A stretch of DNA of 64,000 nucleotides from Cordyceps javanica (GCA_036850795.1 JAAECO010000002.1:372001-436000), one strand, 5' to 3'; counted from the first letter of the stretch, positions 22,257 through 34,608 are shown. Made by a program: numbers and translations. The notes: generated by a model from the letters alone, not told the origin.

Positions 22257-23452
22257 CTATAGTGTACCACAAATGATATCTTGTGAGCGGATAATGCGGA
22301 AGGCCTCCATCAAGCCGCGGAAATGGATCCATGCTGCAATCATGACTGCTACATGAAGAAGCTGGTGACTCGCGCCGAAAATGTCAAATGTATAAGGAGC
22401 CCATCTTTCAGGAACCTAAAATAATCAGCAAAAAAGCATGATCGAGGCTGCTGATGAGACGTACTCTTGCAGCATAGATGGACGCGCCGATAAGATTGGC
22501 TGTTGCCATCCATCCCATCCACACAAGCGACATGCGTGACTTTTGTAGTTCCCATCCGTGAAGGAGCAACCCATGTGCAACAAATATGATGGAACTTAGA
22601 CCAAATCCGGCATAGAAACTGGCGCGAACTTTCCGGTATTCGGGCGTAACAAAGGCGGGAGTGAGAGTGAAGATCATGCAGCAGAGTGCGGTGCTGCTGG
22701 TCTATTTGCGGTCAGATGAGCACACACGGTGGGGATCCCAGGGTGTCTTACCATTGTCCAATAAATCATTCTAAGATTGTCGTTGCATATGAAGCCATAG
22801 TAGATTGTCGGGATGCCTGCTCCCCACATCAGGACGAGGATGCCCAAGTAATCAAGTTTATTGCAGAAACGAGACACGTCGTGACTATGGTTCCACAACA
22901 TGTGAAAACTGAGGTGGGTTAGACATCGCAGGCTCATGCCATCCAGTAACAATGTTGCACTCACATGGTTGAAAAGATGAAGCATACTGCGACGCCAAAG
23001 CAGTAAATCGACACAACGACCACATCCTCCTTTTGCGCGCCTGGCTGCAGTGGAAAGACGTCACGATAGAAGTAAAAGGGTAGTAGTAGAAAGATCAGGG
23101 CGCCAATGAGGTGAGAGTACGTATTGACTGTCTGGTTGTTCAGATACAGCAACGATGTGAAAGACTTCCATGCCGAGCCAGATGTTGGTCTGAGAGGTTT
23201 CCCGGGGTTAGCGCCAGTTGTGTCCAGTGCTGGCTGACGGGGTCGTTACCTGTAACCTGATAGGATATGCTCGTTATCCTGCTGCCAGAATGGAAGTTCA
23301 TGAAAGAAGAGCAGCCTCGGCGTCTTCAGCCATGCCGCGCGACCATACTTTTGGGCGGCCTCGTCACTGGGCGTCTCGGGCAGCGCGTTGACAGAGTTGG
23401 CTGCGACTTCTGTTGTCGCGACCGAGGTTGGCGAGCTTTTTCTGAGCGACAT
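22257..23452 (-). CDS. PAQR/AdipoR (haemolysin III-related) seven-helix membrane protein
   Basis: Five exons (introns 22416-22464, 22702-22751, 22909-22964, 23190-23249) encode 326 residues. Splicing restores the family blocks in order: HILSGYRPTSGSAWKSF, NTYSHLIGALIF, STIFHMLWNHSHDVSRFCNKLDYLGI, ASIYAARVPERWAP, then YTFDIFGASHQLLHVAVM. These contain the three conserved His and the Asp that bind zinc in adiponectin receptors (first His in STxFH, last pair in SHQxxH). Fungal members (yeast Izh proteins) act in zinc, sterol and sphingolipid signalling, with ceramidase activity proposed for the family. Length and topology are normal. All four introns are 49-60 bp. Confidence 0.95.
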
Positions 23453-24156
23453 GACGGGCGAGCCAGAGCGGGAAACCCAGGTTCATGGATTGCAAGACTA
23501 GGAATACAGTTACGATAGAGAACAGCTGTATGCGCTGTCAATATTTCTAGTCCTGACGAGGAGAGAAAACCCTGGCGCACGTGAAGAGGGTGGCATGTGG
23601 CTCCTCGTGGTTGCCGCCGAGCGATCCTAGAAAGGCTCTCATTGTGCCAACCAGCTCCTCGAAAACGCCCCCTGATTACAGCCGCTCCAGCCATACTAGG
23701 CATGGTGCCTGAAACTGTTAACAAGCGTGGTTCCCCGCCAGACCTTGAGTGGAGGAGACCACGCCGCGGCCAACCAAAAGGGCGCTGTAACCGCCACATC
23801 TCCGTTGTGCCTAGTTCGACGGAGAGACTTACAATTCCCCGCCGAAAACCGGCCGTGGCGGACCGGCCCGCCCAACCAGAATGCCAGTCGAGGAGTTTCA
23901 TCCATCACTGCGTTGATGAGTAGCCGCCCGCCCAGCTAGATCTAGATGGCCAGACCGGGTTCGGCTGACGGGCTGCAGGCTCATTGTGATAATTCGGCCT
24001 TGGACTTGGCCGTCTTGGACTTGGCCGTCCCTCCTCTTCTGTCTTTCCAACGCCGTTGGCGACGTTTCCTGTCCTACACCACTTGCATCACCAACTGCCA
24101 CTCTTCCGCCCGTGTTCTTCCAATTATTTACTCTTGTGTGCAACTTCCCTAAAGAA
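23453..24156. other. Divergent promoter between PAQR receptor and membrane protein
   Basis: No gene; long open frames on both strands here are overlapping and motif-free. A 15-bp tandem duplication (TTGGACTTGGCCGTC twice) lies at about 23999-24028. Confidence 0.5.
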
Positions 24157-26008
24157 ATGTCAGTCGAGGTGCACAGGCCTAGCTTCATCAATTCTACACT
24201 AGTTGGATTTGTAGTCGAGCCTGATGGTCGTGGCACGCTCTCGCTGTTGTTCTCCTGCGTCTTCACCCTGGTTCTATGCGTCTGGTCCGCAGTCCACCTC
24301 AATCTACCAAAACCGGACGAAACAGCCTCAGCCTACTCCTACAGATATCTAAAATGGAGCGTTTTGGGAGTCTTTGGTCCAGAGCTGGTGATCTGGGCAG
24401 CATGGAGGCAGTACATCTCCGCTCGGTCCTTGACAAAACTTATTCACGAGGTAAGTGATTCTGCCAGCTCGATGTACCGGAGATCAGACACTGATTGGGT
24501 GCCAGCAGTCGCGCGCCGAAGTCAGCGATACCCGAACGCAGCAATGGACAATGATTCACAGTTTCTATGCGGGAATGGGTGGCTTTGTTTTTGATCTGAC
24601 TGCTTCCAACGCAGAGAAGGGGGCCCCTTTCATCACAAGCCATAAACGCCTGCACGTAACACCGCGAGGGATACAACTGCTGGCGAAATGTGGTCTGCTC
24701 CCCCGTATTACGGCTGGTGATATCATGGACAAGAGCAAGACCGACTGGTCTGGCAAGGTGATCTGCTGCGTACAGGTCTCATGGATGGTTGTCCAGGCGA
24801 TAACACGTGTGGCAGCTGGTCTGCCCGTCACGCCACTAGAGGTCAACACCATCGGCCATGTTGTCTGCGCTCTCATCAACTATACCCTTTGGTGGGACAA
24901 GCCTCGCTGGATAAAAGAGCCGACTGTGCTCACTGGCGAGTGGACCGAGGCGCTATGTGCCTTCATGTACATGTCCAGTCAAGTGAGTTCCGACAATCGG
25001 ATAGACCGCGACCTTTTGCGGGACTTTGGTGTCAAGGCCGAGATGGCCTCCGTCCTGTACTTTCCTGGAGACGGTGACGATAGCCACAGCAAATGCTACG
25101 TTCAGAGCCATCAGGAGAGGGCGCACGACTCGTGCCATGGCTTCGGTTCAGGGTCCTCGAGCACCGCCGTACAGAGTCTCTCCAGCTCCGGACTATCCAC
25201 GCAGTACGGACTATCCACGCAGTCGTCCATTGGCAAAATTGGTCGGATGATGGCACGGTCTCGACCGCCGACTGACAGCCAGCCACAAAGCCCAATCGAT
25301 GAGATCATGGACCGCATCGAATCAACTCAAAGACAGAGGCGATGGGACTTGGCGTGCGAGGCCCTTCACAAATTCCCTGTACTGAATGAGCGCCTGGAGC
25401 CAAAGGAGTCCAACGAGGATGAACTGCGATATCGGGACGCCTTGCGGCTGTATCCCGAAATGCCTGACAGGATCAAAGAGCAATTCCAGCGTCAGTGTGG
25501 CGATTCCAATATAAGAACCTCGACCTGGCAGTGCGAAGGCCTCGTCTGTCGCTCGGAGGAGCTTGTCGTCGAGCGACCGCGGAACTGGCCTGGTGATGAT
25601 TTGGTTCGCGACATGCAGGGTCACCTTATGGGGCTGGTCTTGTGGAACGCTAGCACCGTCTATGGTGCTATTCACCTGGCGGCTTGGAAAGAAATCTTCC
25701 CGACACCCGTAGAGTCATGGTTTTGGAGAGTTTCGGCCCTCTACATTGTGTTTAGCGGCCTCCTGTGGTCATTGCTGAACCTCCTGGGGCACATCTCTGG
25801 TCATGTCTGGTGGTACTGGTATGAGATCCTGGCTGGCGGGGTCCGTCGGCGTAGTCATGTTGTCATTTATATTTTGTGTTGCGTGGGAGGAACACTGTAT
25901 GTTGTCGCACGGATATTTCTCGTTGCTGAAGCCTTTATTTCCATCCGATCGCTACCGGCTTCGGCTTACCAGTCGCCCTCGTGGGTGCTAACAGTCCCGC
26001 ACATCTAA
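24157..26008 (+). CDS. Large multi-pass fungal membrane protein of unknown function
   Basis: Two exons with an intron at 24451-24505 (GTAAGT...GCCAG) encode 598 residues. The junction gives IHEQSRAEVSD, matching the charged segment that follows the first hydrophobic pair in a widespread Ascomycota family, and then IHSFYAGMGGFVFD. The N-terminal part has helices around LLFSCVFTLVLCVW and WSVLGVFGPELVIWAAW. The middle holds VICCVQVSWMVVQAITRVAAG and NTIGHVVCALINYTLWWDKP. After a soluble, Ser-rich, hydrophilic region (residues about 300-460), at least three more helices end the protein. An 18-bp in-frame duplication (25190-25225) repeats GLSTQ. I do not know the biochemical role. Confidence 0.8.
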
Positions 26009-26587
26009 TCACCTGCGAGTATGACCATTGCTTCGCTATTGTTGGTGGGACATTAGCTCATTCTATGCTTCTTTGAGTATTGCAAACATGCTTTGCCGGA
26101 TAGAATTGAAACTTAGATTCTGCGACTTCCAAACCAACCCGGCCGTGCAGGAACAAAGAAATTACACCACGGGAGCAACTAGGAGGAAGCGACGTGGTTC
26201 AGTGGAATACAGAGCCTTTCTATGCCGGAGAAAGAGTTGCAGCACAAAGTTGCTGGTAGCGTGAATGGTAGCATGGCATTCTGCGCTGGGCGGTCGTGCG
26301 ACATCTAAATCGTGCTACGTCCGGCTGTGGAGTGACACCACCATACGTGTTCAAGCACGGTGGGAGGCGGACAAAATAATCGGTGACGTTTATTCATTTT
26401 GTTACACTATAGAAGTTACGCCGTGGCCAAGTCGTTACATTGTGTCGCCGCCATGGGGGTATATAACTAGACGGCATCTACCAGTTGCGACAGGTGGTGG
26501 ATATGTCATTTGCAATCCTCGACTAGCAAGTCTCAATCTCTATTCTGTCAGCTATTATCCGAAAATCTGAATACCCCCTCCGAAACG
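26009..26587. other. Intergenic 0.6 kb
   Basis: No gene recognised. In particular, no NB-ARC or other NTPase motif precedes the TPR gene downstream. GTATATAACTAG near 26459 may serve as the TATA of that gene. Confidence 0.45.
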
Positions 26588-28310
26588 ATGGCCGGTTTTG
26601 GACCTATGCGAGGTGCGTGTCAACTACTCAACGCTCGTACCTGAGTTCCGCTTGCTAAACAAAAGTATTTAGTTGACTGCTCCGGCATGTTTGAGATTAT
26701 TCCCCGGTTCGATGCGCGGAGTCTAAAGCCCGAAGACCTGCGACTCCTCGAGATCCTCGCGTTTGTAGGCCCCGGTTTGCCCGAAGAGATTGTAAAGGCA
26801 CTCGCCATCCAGATTCTGTCGACAGAGGGCTCATACGATGAAGCAGCATACACTACCGCGCGCGATGCGCTGGCTGCGCAGCCTCTTATTGTGTTTGATG
26901 GCCCCAAGAGAAAATTAGGCGTGATAGAAGGCTTGCAGGACCAAATCATTGCAACACTCGATGATGCGAAGAAAGAGCGGTTCTTCCAGGCCGTCACTCG
27001 CAAAATCTGGTCCGAGTGGTCGGCCGGGCTGCCCCCGCCGTCCGGAACACCGATGCTACCAGAGCCCAAGACGCGCTCCTCGAGGCTGCTTGTTAGTCGG
27101 TGGTCTCACTGCAAGGATTTACAGCATACGGTAAACCGACTGGAGAAACTGTATCCGGCCATCGCACATTCGCTGTCCGATGACGAGAATTTGCTCTTTG
27201 GTAGGCTGCTGTTAGAAGGCGCATGGTATGACTTTTGAAACCACCCCAAAAGATTTGAAAATATTTTGATAATGATGAATCTGCTCTACTAACAGCCACA
27301 AAGGTTCCAGATAGAACGCGGCTTGTGTACGAAAACTGTCCCGTGCCTTATGACAGCCCATGTAATCGCCGCGCACAAGGACGCCGACGCTGTCATCGCC
27401 GACGCCTGCTTCTGCTTCGGGGTCGTCGCCATGGAGTCGAATGACTTTGGCAACAGCCGCGCCTACAGGGAGCGGTCCTTTGACATGGTCGAGGAGATTT
27501 GCGCGGCGCTGGGGGGCGTCGAGGACGAGCGCCTGTCCGTGGCGTACGCGGAGCGCGGCGTCTCGCGCATCCAGGACGGGCTGCCTGAGGAGGGCGTCGC
27601 CGACATGGCGGCCTCGATCCGAATCATGGAGCAGCTACACAGCAGCGGCGACGGCGGCGGCGGCGGCGCGTATGTGCCGGGCGCACGCGAGGCCAACATG
27701 GCATGGGGGCTCCTCGCACAGGGCCTGCTGGAGGAATGCGACGTGTTGCTCGCGAACAGCCTCTCGGCGCGGCAGAAGCTCCGCGACGGCGGCGCGGGCG
27801 ACGACGGGGAGAGCACGGCGACGGGCCTGCTCCTGAACGCCGTCGCGGCGCTGCGGGCCGCGCAGGGCGACACGGACGACAGCTTCCTGCACCACAAGAT
27901 GGCGTTTGAGCACCTCTGCGGGGTGGTGGGCGTCCGCGACCCGTGCACGGCGCGGGTCGCGCACAAGCTCGCCGAGCATTACCTCCGCATGAGGCGGCCA
28001 GAAGAGGCGCGGTAAGTCATCAACAGGTCGAGACGTTGACGGTGATTGCTAACTCGAAACGTGTTGTAGTATTTTGATCAACGATGCTCTCAACGCCTGG
28101 AGCGTCGACTCCATCGCCAACCGGAACGAGGAGGCGCGCACCACCTACCTGATGAGCCGGGCCGTGGCGGCCCTCGGACGGGCGGAGACGGCGGCCAAGC
28201 TGCGCAGGCAGGCGATTGCTCTGTACAATGACATAACTCGCGAGGGCAAGGATATAGATACGATAAGCGCGGCGGATTTCAATTCCCTCGTGCCGTTTTG
28301 GTCGCAGTAG
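26588..28310 (+). CDS. TPR-repeat protein resembling the C-terminal half of a fungal NLR
   Basis: Four exons (introns 26613-26672, 27226-27303, 28012-28069) give 508 residues. The tiny first exon (MAGFGPMR) is tentative. The next part (ARSLKPEDLRLLEILAFVGPGLPEEIV) resembles the winged-helix segment that normally follows an NB-ARC domain, and the C-terminal 300 residues contain TPR-like helical pairs (RAYRERSFDMVEEICAALG, VAYAERGVSRIQDG, VAHKLAEHYLRMRRPEEAR, TAAKLRRQAIALYNDI). No P-loop, Walker B or N-terminal effector domain is present. It may therefore be a truncated NLR, an adaptor, or a gene whose 5' part was lost. A Gly run (SGDGGGGGAY) comes from GC-rich repeats. Function is inferred by family only. 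Confidence 0.65.
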
Positions 28311-29623
28311 GCTGGCTAGAGGGAACCGAGACTATCTGAGGAGGCTTTATCGTGCGATTGGAAAGTCATTGCCTACCATGGCGGCAAAGTACTGTCGTTT
28401 GTTGTTTGTAGCCACGGTGACTCGGCGAGGTCAACCAGGGTTAAAGTGAGAAATACATGAATCAGAAAGTCATTGGACGCGCTGGCGTTTGCTGTAAAGC
28501 TCTGCTGTTTCCTTCGGGCAATCCTTCACCTCGGAAGACTTTGCTGTAGCTCATCCATAATAAGCATTTTCCCCATCTTTTCGACTCACTTGGTCGCCCA
28601 GGTGTGCTCTCATCTTCTTTGTATGATCAGGTTTCCTGCTAATATTGTGCTCCGGCACCTTACTTGAGCGCAGTTTCGCGCCTTCCGTCGTGGCCTCGCG
28701 GCTCTCCGACACTCTTCGTATGGTCACCCCGCTACACCGGTCAGCAAGATTGGGTTTTCCTTCCATTTCAGCATTTTGCTGACGCCTACGCCTAGAAATA
28801 TTTCCGGCACCACCTGCTACCGCTGGTCCGACAGGGTCCGAGAGATCGTCAGGAGTCGCGAGGGCATCGAGAGGCCGCACAAACGGATGGCTTGGTGCTC
28901 TTCGACCATCCTTCCTCGTGGCGACTGCAAGTCCCTGTGAGGCACCGTGGACGACACGGCGTCGGACCGAGCGATTGGCAAATTCTGCAAATTGCCCGTC
29001 TTTCTTCAAGTCCCATAGCGCCTCTGTTGTCGGCGGACGGGCCTGCCGACACTCCCATCTCCCGACCAGTCTTGTCTGGCCGCGTCCCAGCCTTGTCAAA
29101 CACGGCGCAGGCGGCCATGCAAGGAGCAGTAGCTGCCTCGCTGCCAGACAAGATACAGGTCTGACTCGGAGTCGGCCGTCCTCGGTGCCTAGCTCCGGGC
29201 AGACGATTTCGGCCGTTGTCGGTTCCAGCACGTCCCATCGCTCGCGAAATCGAGCCAATGCGCAACACTTGAGGACCAGACGATACATTTTGGTAAGCAA
29301 CACGTCAGCTTTGATACCATCCCTCTGCCTGGCATACGGCCTCGTTTGCTCACCATCGTTTCGCAGTTTACAGACCGTGCAACATCACCGCCCTCAACGC
29401 CGCCACGGGTTCGAACGCTGTGCGAGAAGGGCTAGGTAGAAGTGGACAACAATGGCGGCATCATCTGTCTTTCAGCCCTTTATCTACAGAAGAGTAATGA
29501 GCTGCACCATCTCGAGCGTTGCACCTTGGTATAGTGACGGACACTACGCCTGCGTCGACGTGGTATGCGGTTTTGGATTGAAGATGGCTATAGGATATAA
29601 AGCAAAAATGCTCAGTTACCAGC
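28311..29623. other. Intergenic 1.3 kb with overlapping unassigned open frames
   Basis: A 250-codon frame (28551-29303, minus) and a 173-codon frame (28918-29439, plus) overlap here. Both are rich in Arg/Pro/Ser, as expected of chance frames in GC-rich DNA, and neither shows a domain or clear splice partner. I do not call a gene. Confidence 0.4.
29596..29601 (+). promoter_or_regulatory. Upstream TATA element of 5S rRNA gene
   Basis: TATAAA sits 28 bp before the 5S start. The surrounding block TATAAAGCAAAAAT is identical at the other full 5S gene, where the rest of the flank differs, so it is a conserved Pol III promoter element like those upstream of Neurospora and fission-yeast 5S genes. 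Confidence 0.7.
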
Positions 29624-29742
29624 ATGTACGACCATAGCCGAGTGAAAAATCTGGATCCCGTCTGATCTCCGATCGATAACCACTTGAGCGCCAGATTAGT
29701 AGTTGGGTCGGTGACGACCAGCGAACACCGGGTGTTGTACAT
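29624..29742 (+). rRNA. rrf: 5S rRNA, divergent isotype (copy 1)
   Basis: 119 nt. The 5' end ATGTACGACCATAG and the 3' part TTAGTAGTTGGGT...CCAGCGAA are diagnostic of ascomycete 5S rRNA. Terminal ATGTAC pairs with GTACAT to form helix I. GGTCG/CGACC forms a perfect helix IV, and GAGTG pairs with CACTT in helix II. Several positions differ from the common filamentous-fungal 5S sequence but do so in pairs, which argues for a functional isotype. A C followed by eight T follows directly as Pol III terminator. It is identical to the copy at 43967-44085. Confidence 0.93.
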
Positions 29743-29751
29743 CTTTTTTTT
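29743..29751 (+). terminator. Pol III T-run terminator
   Basis: C plus a run of T immediately after the 5S 3' end. Confidence 0.75.
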
Positions 29752-30687
29752 GCTAATTTTTTTTTCCCATTTCCATTTTCTTCGTTGTTGTTTTCTTTGC
29801 TTTGTCTTGGTGGCAGAGGGGCCAGAGACGTAGCTGCAAAAAGTTGGTGTACTGTGCCGTCGCAGAAACCTGGGTGATAGTGACGACGACGAGGAATACT
29901 GCGAGTGCGAACCCCAAAAACTTTTTTTCTTCTCTCTTCTTTTTCAAAGGTCAGACGAATAAAATGAGGTAAATGGTCAATATGTGTATGTCGCCCATGG
30001 GGCTCAAAAAGTGACAAGGAGACGCATTCTAGTAGCTTTGACTCGGTAATGCCTTGGTTTACACTCTTCATCACTCGGCGGTATCCCATGTCGTGTTTAT
30101 TTACCCTCATTAATTAATCATGTAAATTCTTTCAATCTGATTCTTTTATAGATTTTTCAATCCTTCATATATACATTTTCTAATCATTTGTGACTTCTCC
30201 ACGTATTTTCATTTCATGCTAATATTTGTTTTCTCTGCCGCATTGTTTTAGCTGTTAACCTATAGTTCTTCCTGTCCATGCTTTCATCGTGTTTTTTTTT
30301 TTTTTGAGTCTCCCACCATTCTCAACATGATCGTCAATTTTCTTCCGCTTCACCGTTTTATACTAGTCACGTCGGCCGTCGCTCGGGGTTTGCTGTGGTT
30401 CGGGTGGCCTTGGAAGGTAACCATCAAGGTCAGTGACGCATGTCGTTACATATAAACACTAACCCGCCGCACACCCTCTCCAGAGTCTTGTCGCGACATC
30501 ATCTGCACTCTAAAAAAACTCACAATGCATCTTTTGTATAGAGCTGGGAGAATGCGCAAATTATAGTTCTGTTTTCTTCTTCATTTTTTTTGGTTGATTC
30601 GTTCAATTCACTTTTTACACAAATTCGGTTTACCATGCTACCTATATCGCATTACCATACAGCGGTCAGTCAGGAAAGGACGACTTT
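29752..30687. other. T-rich intergenic stretch
   Basis: No gene seen. A homopolymer run of 14 T lies at 30292-30305, and the sequence is strongly T-rich on the plus strand. The right end is the 3' flank of the minus-strand dehydrogenase gene. Confidence 0.5.
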
Positions 30688-32247
30688 TTACAGCTTCTTC
30701 ATGTCGACAACGGCACGGATGCAGTCACCCTCCTTCATGGTCTCAAAGGCATTGTTGATCTCGCCCAGGGTCTTGCGGTGGGTGATGAACTCGTCAACCT
30801 TGAGCTTGCCGTCGAGGTAGTCGCTGACGAGGCCGCCCATCTGGGAGCGACCCTTGATGCCACCAAAGGCGCATCCCTTCCACACACGGCCGGTCACAAG
30901 CTGGAATGCTGCGTCTGTTGTCAGTACTCAAGTTGTCCATGCGACGGGATCGAAACAAAAGAGAGCAAAATGGAGCAACATACGTCGGGTAGAAATTTCC
31001 TGACCGGCAGCGGCCACACCAATAATGATGCTCTCGCCCCAGCCCTTGTGGCAGGCCTCGAGCGCGGCGCGCATGACGTTGACGTTGCCGGTGCAGTCAA
31101 AGGTGTAGTCGCAGCCGCCGTCGGTCATCTCAATGAGCTTCTCGACAATGGTCTGGCCGTCCTTGAGGTCGTTGGGATTGACAAAGTCGGTGGCGCCGAA
31201 CTTCTTGGCCCAGGCCTCCTTGGCGGGGTTGACGTCGACAATGATGATCTTGGCGGCCTTGTTGATGACGGCGCCCTGGACGACGGACAGGCCGACGCAG
31301 CCGGCGCCAAAGACGGCAATGTTGGAGCCCTCCTCGACGTTGGCGGTTACGCGGGCGGCGCCGTAGCCGGTGGTGATGCCGCAGCCTAGCAGGCAGGTGC
31401 GGTCCATCGGGGCGTCGGGCTGGACGGCGACGACGGAGATGTCGGCGACGACGGTGTACTGCGAAAAGGTCGAGGTGCCCATGAAGTGTAGCAGGTCCTT
31501 GCCCTTGCACTTGAAGCGGCTGGTGCCGTCGGGCATGACGCCCTTACCCTGGGTGGCGCGGATCTTGCCGCAGAGGTTGGTCTTGCCCGACTTGCAAAAC
31601 TTGCACTCTTTGCATTCGGGGGTGCTGCGCGACCGACGCGGTTAGAGGCGCACGGAAAGCGTGAGAGCGAGGAGAAGAAGAGGAAGAAGAGGAGGGGGAG
31701 GAAGAAGGCGCAAGGTCGAGTTGCTTACTAAAGGCAGACGACGGTGTCGCCGGGCTTGACGTTGGTGACGCCCTCGCCGACCGACTCGACGATGCCGGCG
31801 CCCTCGTGTCCGAGGACGATGGGGAAAGCGCCCTCGGGATCCTTGCCGGAGAGCGTGTACGCATCTGTCATGTGTTGGGATAAGCTTTCATTGTCTCGCT
31901 GCGGGCCAAGGCGTCGTCCGAGGTTGGCGTACCTGTGTGGCAAACACCAGTGTAGTGAATCTGAACGCGGACCTCGTGGGCCTTGGGGGGAGCGACCTCG
32001 ATGTCCTCAATGGTGAGCTCCTTGCCGGCCTCCCAGGCGACGGCTGCCTTGCAAGTGATGGTCTATTGTCATTTTATTTGATTGAGCCGTTAGCACATTT
32101 TTTTCTTCGCTGTTTGTCGCGAGAGCATCGCGTGGAATGGCATCGTCATGACATGGCCCAATTGAGCATGGAGGGGTAATGAGGGGCAAAGACAGAGGGC
32201 GAAAAGGCGGGCGAGCTCAATCTTACCTGTCCCACGGTAGACGCCAT
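30688..32247 (-). CDS. SFA1: S-(hydroxymethyl)glutathione dehydrogenase / class III alcohol dehydrogenase
   Basis: Five exons (introns 30909-30983, 31625-31728, 31865-31932, 32063-32226) encode 382 residues, the normal family length. The splice joins restore MASTVGQTITCKAAVAWEAG, the catalytic-zinc GVCHTDAYTLSG, GHEGAGIVESVGEGV, the four-Cys structural zinc loop (CKECKFCKSGKTNLC), GCGITTGYGAA, the Rossmann GAGCVGLSVVQGA and the C-terminal STRPFQLVTGRVWKG. The enzyme oxidises the spontaneous formaldehyde-glutathione adduct with NAD+ and also reduces S-nitrosoglutathione, so it serves formaldehyde detoxification and nitrosative-stress defence in the cytosol. Codon use is strongly biased, as in highly expressed genes. 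Start at 32247 is the only ATG fitting the short conserved first exon. Confidence 0.97.
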
Positions 32248-33422
32248 GGTATCTCTGCTACGATGAATGGTGTCAAGTATGAGAAGGGTAAAAAAAAAAG
32301 AAGGATGAAGGAAGATGGAAGGGAAGCTTCAGTGAATTGAAAAAAAGTGACGATTAAAAACAAAGTTTGGGAGCTGCGTCGAGAAGCCAAGCTATGTCAT
32401 GAACGGCGTTAAGCCCGAGGCCGGCCGCGGAAGAGGAGGGGCGGCGACAACTGAGAGGAGCAGAATCGGGCCAAGCTCCCTATAAAGAATAATAAAAAGT
32501 GGTGCAAAACCCGAGACAAGAGAGCTAACAACTCGAAGAGTTCAGAAACAAATGAATAAATAAATACATAATATAAAATTAAATAAAAATAAAATAAAAA
32601 CAGACCCCCGTAGCGGAGCGGTAGCGGAACGTGGGTTGTAATACTCTTTATTAATGCATAATGATCCAAGGCATCGCCAAGATGCCGAATAGCGAGAATG
32701 CGCCGATTGCGATACGAGTTTGGTAGTACCTAAGTAGAGAGGAGGCGACTTACTTGGTGAGGTTTGCGTCGCGAGGAACCTCTATCATGCCGCCAGCAAC
32801 AGTTCTTGTCTTTCCATTTCTTACTCTTGCCAAAATGTCCTTCAAGTTATCTATACAATAGAAAATAAAGGAATCAAAGCACCTCAAAGTATCTCTACCA
32901 TTTTATTCATACAGCTGTCCCGACCATGGGCACCTTCATGTAGCTCTCTCCCCAAACCGATCACCTGATCGCCCAGCGTGCAGGTTCCGCCGTCGTCGAC
33001 CAATTCACGGTCCGGGCTTTGCCTGCAACACGAAATGTCACACGCCGAGAATGTACTGGCCGAAAGAGTCATGCTTTCAAATCAACCGGAATAACTCGCG
33101 CCAGATTATTCCGCCTTGGCACATTCGATTTGGTCTTCAACATTATCAGTACTCAGTAGCCTTGCGTTCCCTAAATGGCAGCTTCAGAACAGCCACATCC
33201 ACCTACAACTCACCCGCCACAGCATCAGCCAGAACACACCAGCCATAACCACTAGCCACACCACCAGCCACAGCTTCTACATATGCCCCACATTCATTGA
33301 CGACAAGCTTCCAGCAACAGCCCCGCCATGATGAAGCTGCGTACGCCATCACCAGTCTTTTTGAACCAGCTCGTCCAGCCGATATCCTCACACGCATCGC
33401 GCTGCCCTGAAGTCCATCCACC
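32248..33422. other. Divergent promoter region of SFA1-like and ARPC3 genes
   Basis: 1.2 kb without a gene. A/T-rich AAATAAAAT repeats lie at about 32545-32600. A CCAC/ACCAGC-rich stretch at about 33190-33320 is probably the 5' leader of the Arp2/3 subunit gene. Confidence 0.55.
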
Positions 33423-34300
33423 ATGCCTGTACGCAAACATTCCCGATCCATATCCTGCCCTGCTATCCCTTGCATCCACGCACACCTGTCCCCCCTCGCG
33501 CGATGGGCTACCTTTCTTCGCTCAAACATCATCACCATCCACCACGTGCTGACTGAACTAACGCGCTCTCCGCTCCCCCTCGGTGAATTAGGCCTACAAC
33601 TCCGTCTTCAACTCGGAGCCCAATCCGCGGCTGATTGGCAACTTCCCGCTCCTCCCTCTGCGCACCAAGGTCCGCGGCCCGGCCTACACGCTGCCGCCGG
33701 CCGACCCGTCCCTCTCGGCCGCCGAGTCGCCGGACCCGGACTCGGAGAGCTACGACGTGCTCGACGAGGTGCTCGCCCTCTTCCGCGCCAACACCTTCTT
33801 CCGCAACTTTGAGATCCAGGGACCCGCCGACCGCCTGCTCATCTACGGCATCTGGTTCCTCAGCGACTGCCTGACCAAGATCAAGCCCGGCGCTACCGCC
33901 CGCGACGCCCAGAAGGAGGTCATGAACCTCGCCCTCGACCTGCACTTTGCCCTGCCGGGCGACCCGGCCTGGCCGTTGAACCAGGTATGTCACTTTTTCC
34001 TGCCCACAAGCATCTCTCTCTCTCTCTCTCTCTCGCTTCTCCCTCTCGCTCTTCCATCTGGGACAAGAGAAACAGACACCTCGTACTCAAAGGAATTGGA
34101 GACTCATGCTGGAACCTGTCTAGATGTACGAACCCCCCCGCGATCGACAAGATGCTGAGCAGCTCCGCCAATACATGGCGCAGGTCCGTCAGGAGCTCGC
34201 CGCCCGCATACTGGCCCGCGTCTACGAGGAGGACGACACCAAGCCCAGCAAGTGGTGGCTGAGCTTTACCAAGAGAAAGTTTATGGGCAAGGCGCTGTAA
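33423..34300 (+). CDS. ARC18: Arp2/3 complex subunit 3 (p21-Arc)
   Basis: Three exons with introns at 33429-33591 and 33985-34123 encode 191 residues, matching the family. The first exon contributes only Met-Pro, and splicing gives MPAYNSVFNSEPNPRLIGN, the conserved N-terminus; PLRTKVRGPAY, SYDVLDEVLALFRANTFF, DRLLIYGIWFLSDCL and the final KPSKWWLSFTKRKFMGK follow. ARPC3 stabilises the activated conformation of the Arp2/3 complex, which nucleates branched actin at endocytic patches and hyphal tips. The second intron holds an 11-unit TC microsatellite (34013-34034). It faces the TRM6 gene tail to tail, the two stops being about 310 bp apart. Confidence 0.97.
34013..34034. repeat. (TC)n microsatellite in ARPC3 intron 2
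   Basis: Eleven TC units within the intron polypyrimidine region. Confidence 0.85.
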
Positions 34301-34608
34301 AAAAGAAGGGGAAAAAAGACAAAAAAAGGAACGCAGGTGGTTGACGGAAGGCGGGCAAATACTAGACTATACTGCTTTATAACGTCAATATAGCGGACAT
34401 ATGTTCATTCTCAAAGGATATAACAGAGCCTCAATCCTCTTGCTTCAATAGAGGATATGAGTAAAAAGACGGGCGAGTCTCCATGCCTATGCCAATATTT
34501 CTATATACATGATGCGTCGTTGCAGTGCAAAGGGTATCTCTACCATTTTCCATGAGAGAAAAAAAAGGAACAAACGACGAAAAAAGAGAGAAAAAAAAAC
34601 GCCATCCT

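Noticed and set aside
28551..29439. 250- and 173-codon overlapping frames as genes
   Set aside because: Mutually overlapping, Arg/Pro/Ser-rich, no motif or splice partner.
30778..31389. 203-codon plus-strand frame opposite the class III alcohol dehydrogenase
   Set aside because: Shadow caused by the third-position bias of a highly conserved minus-strand gene.
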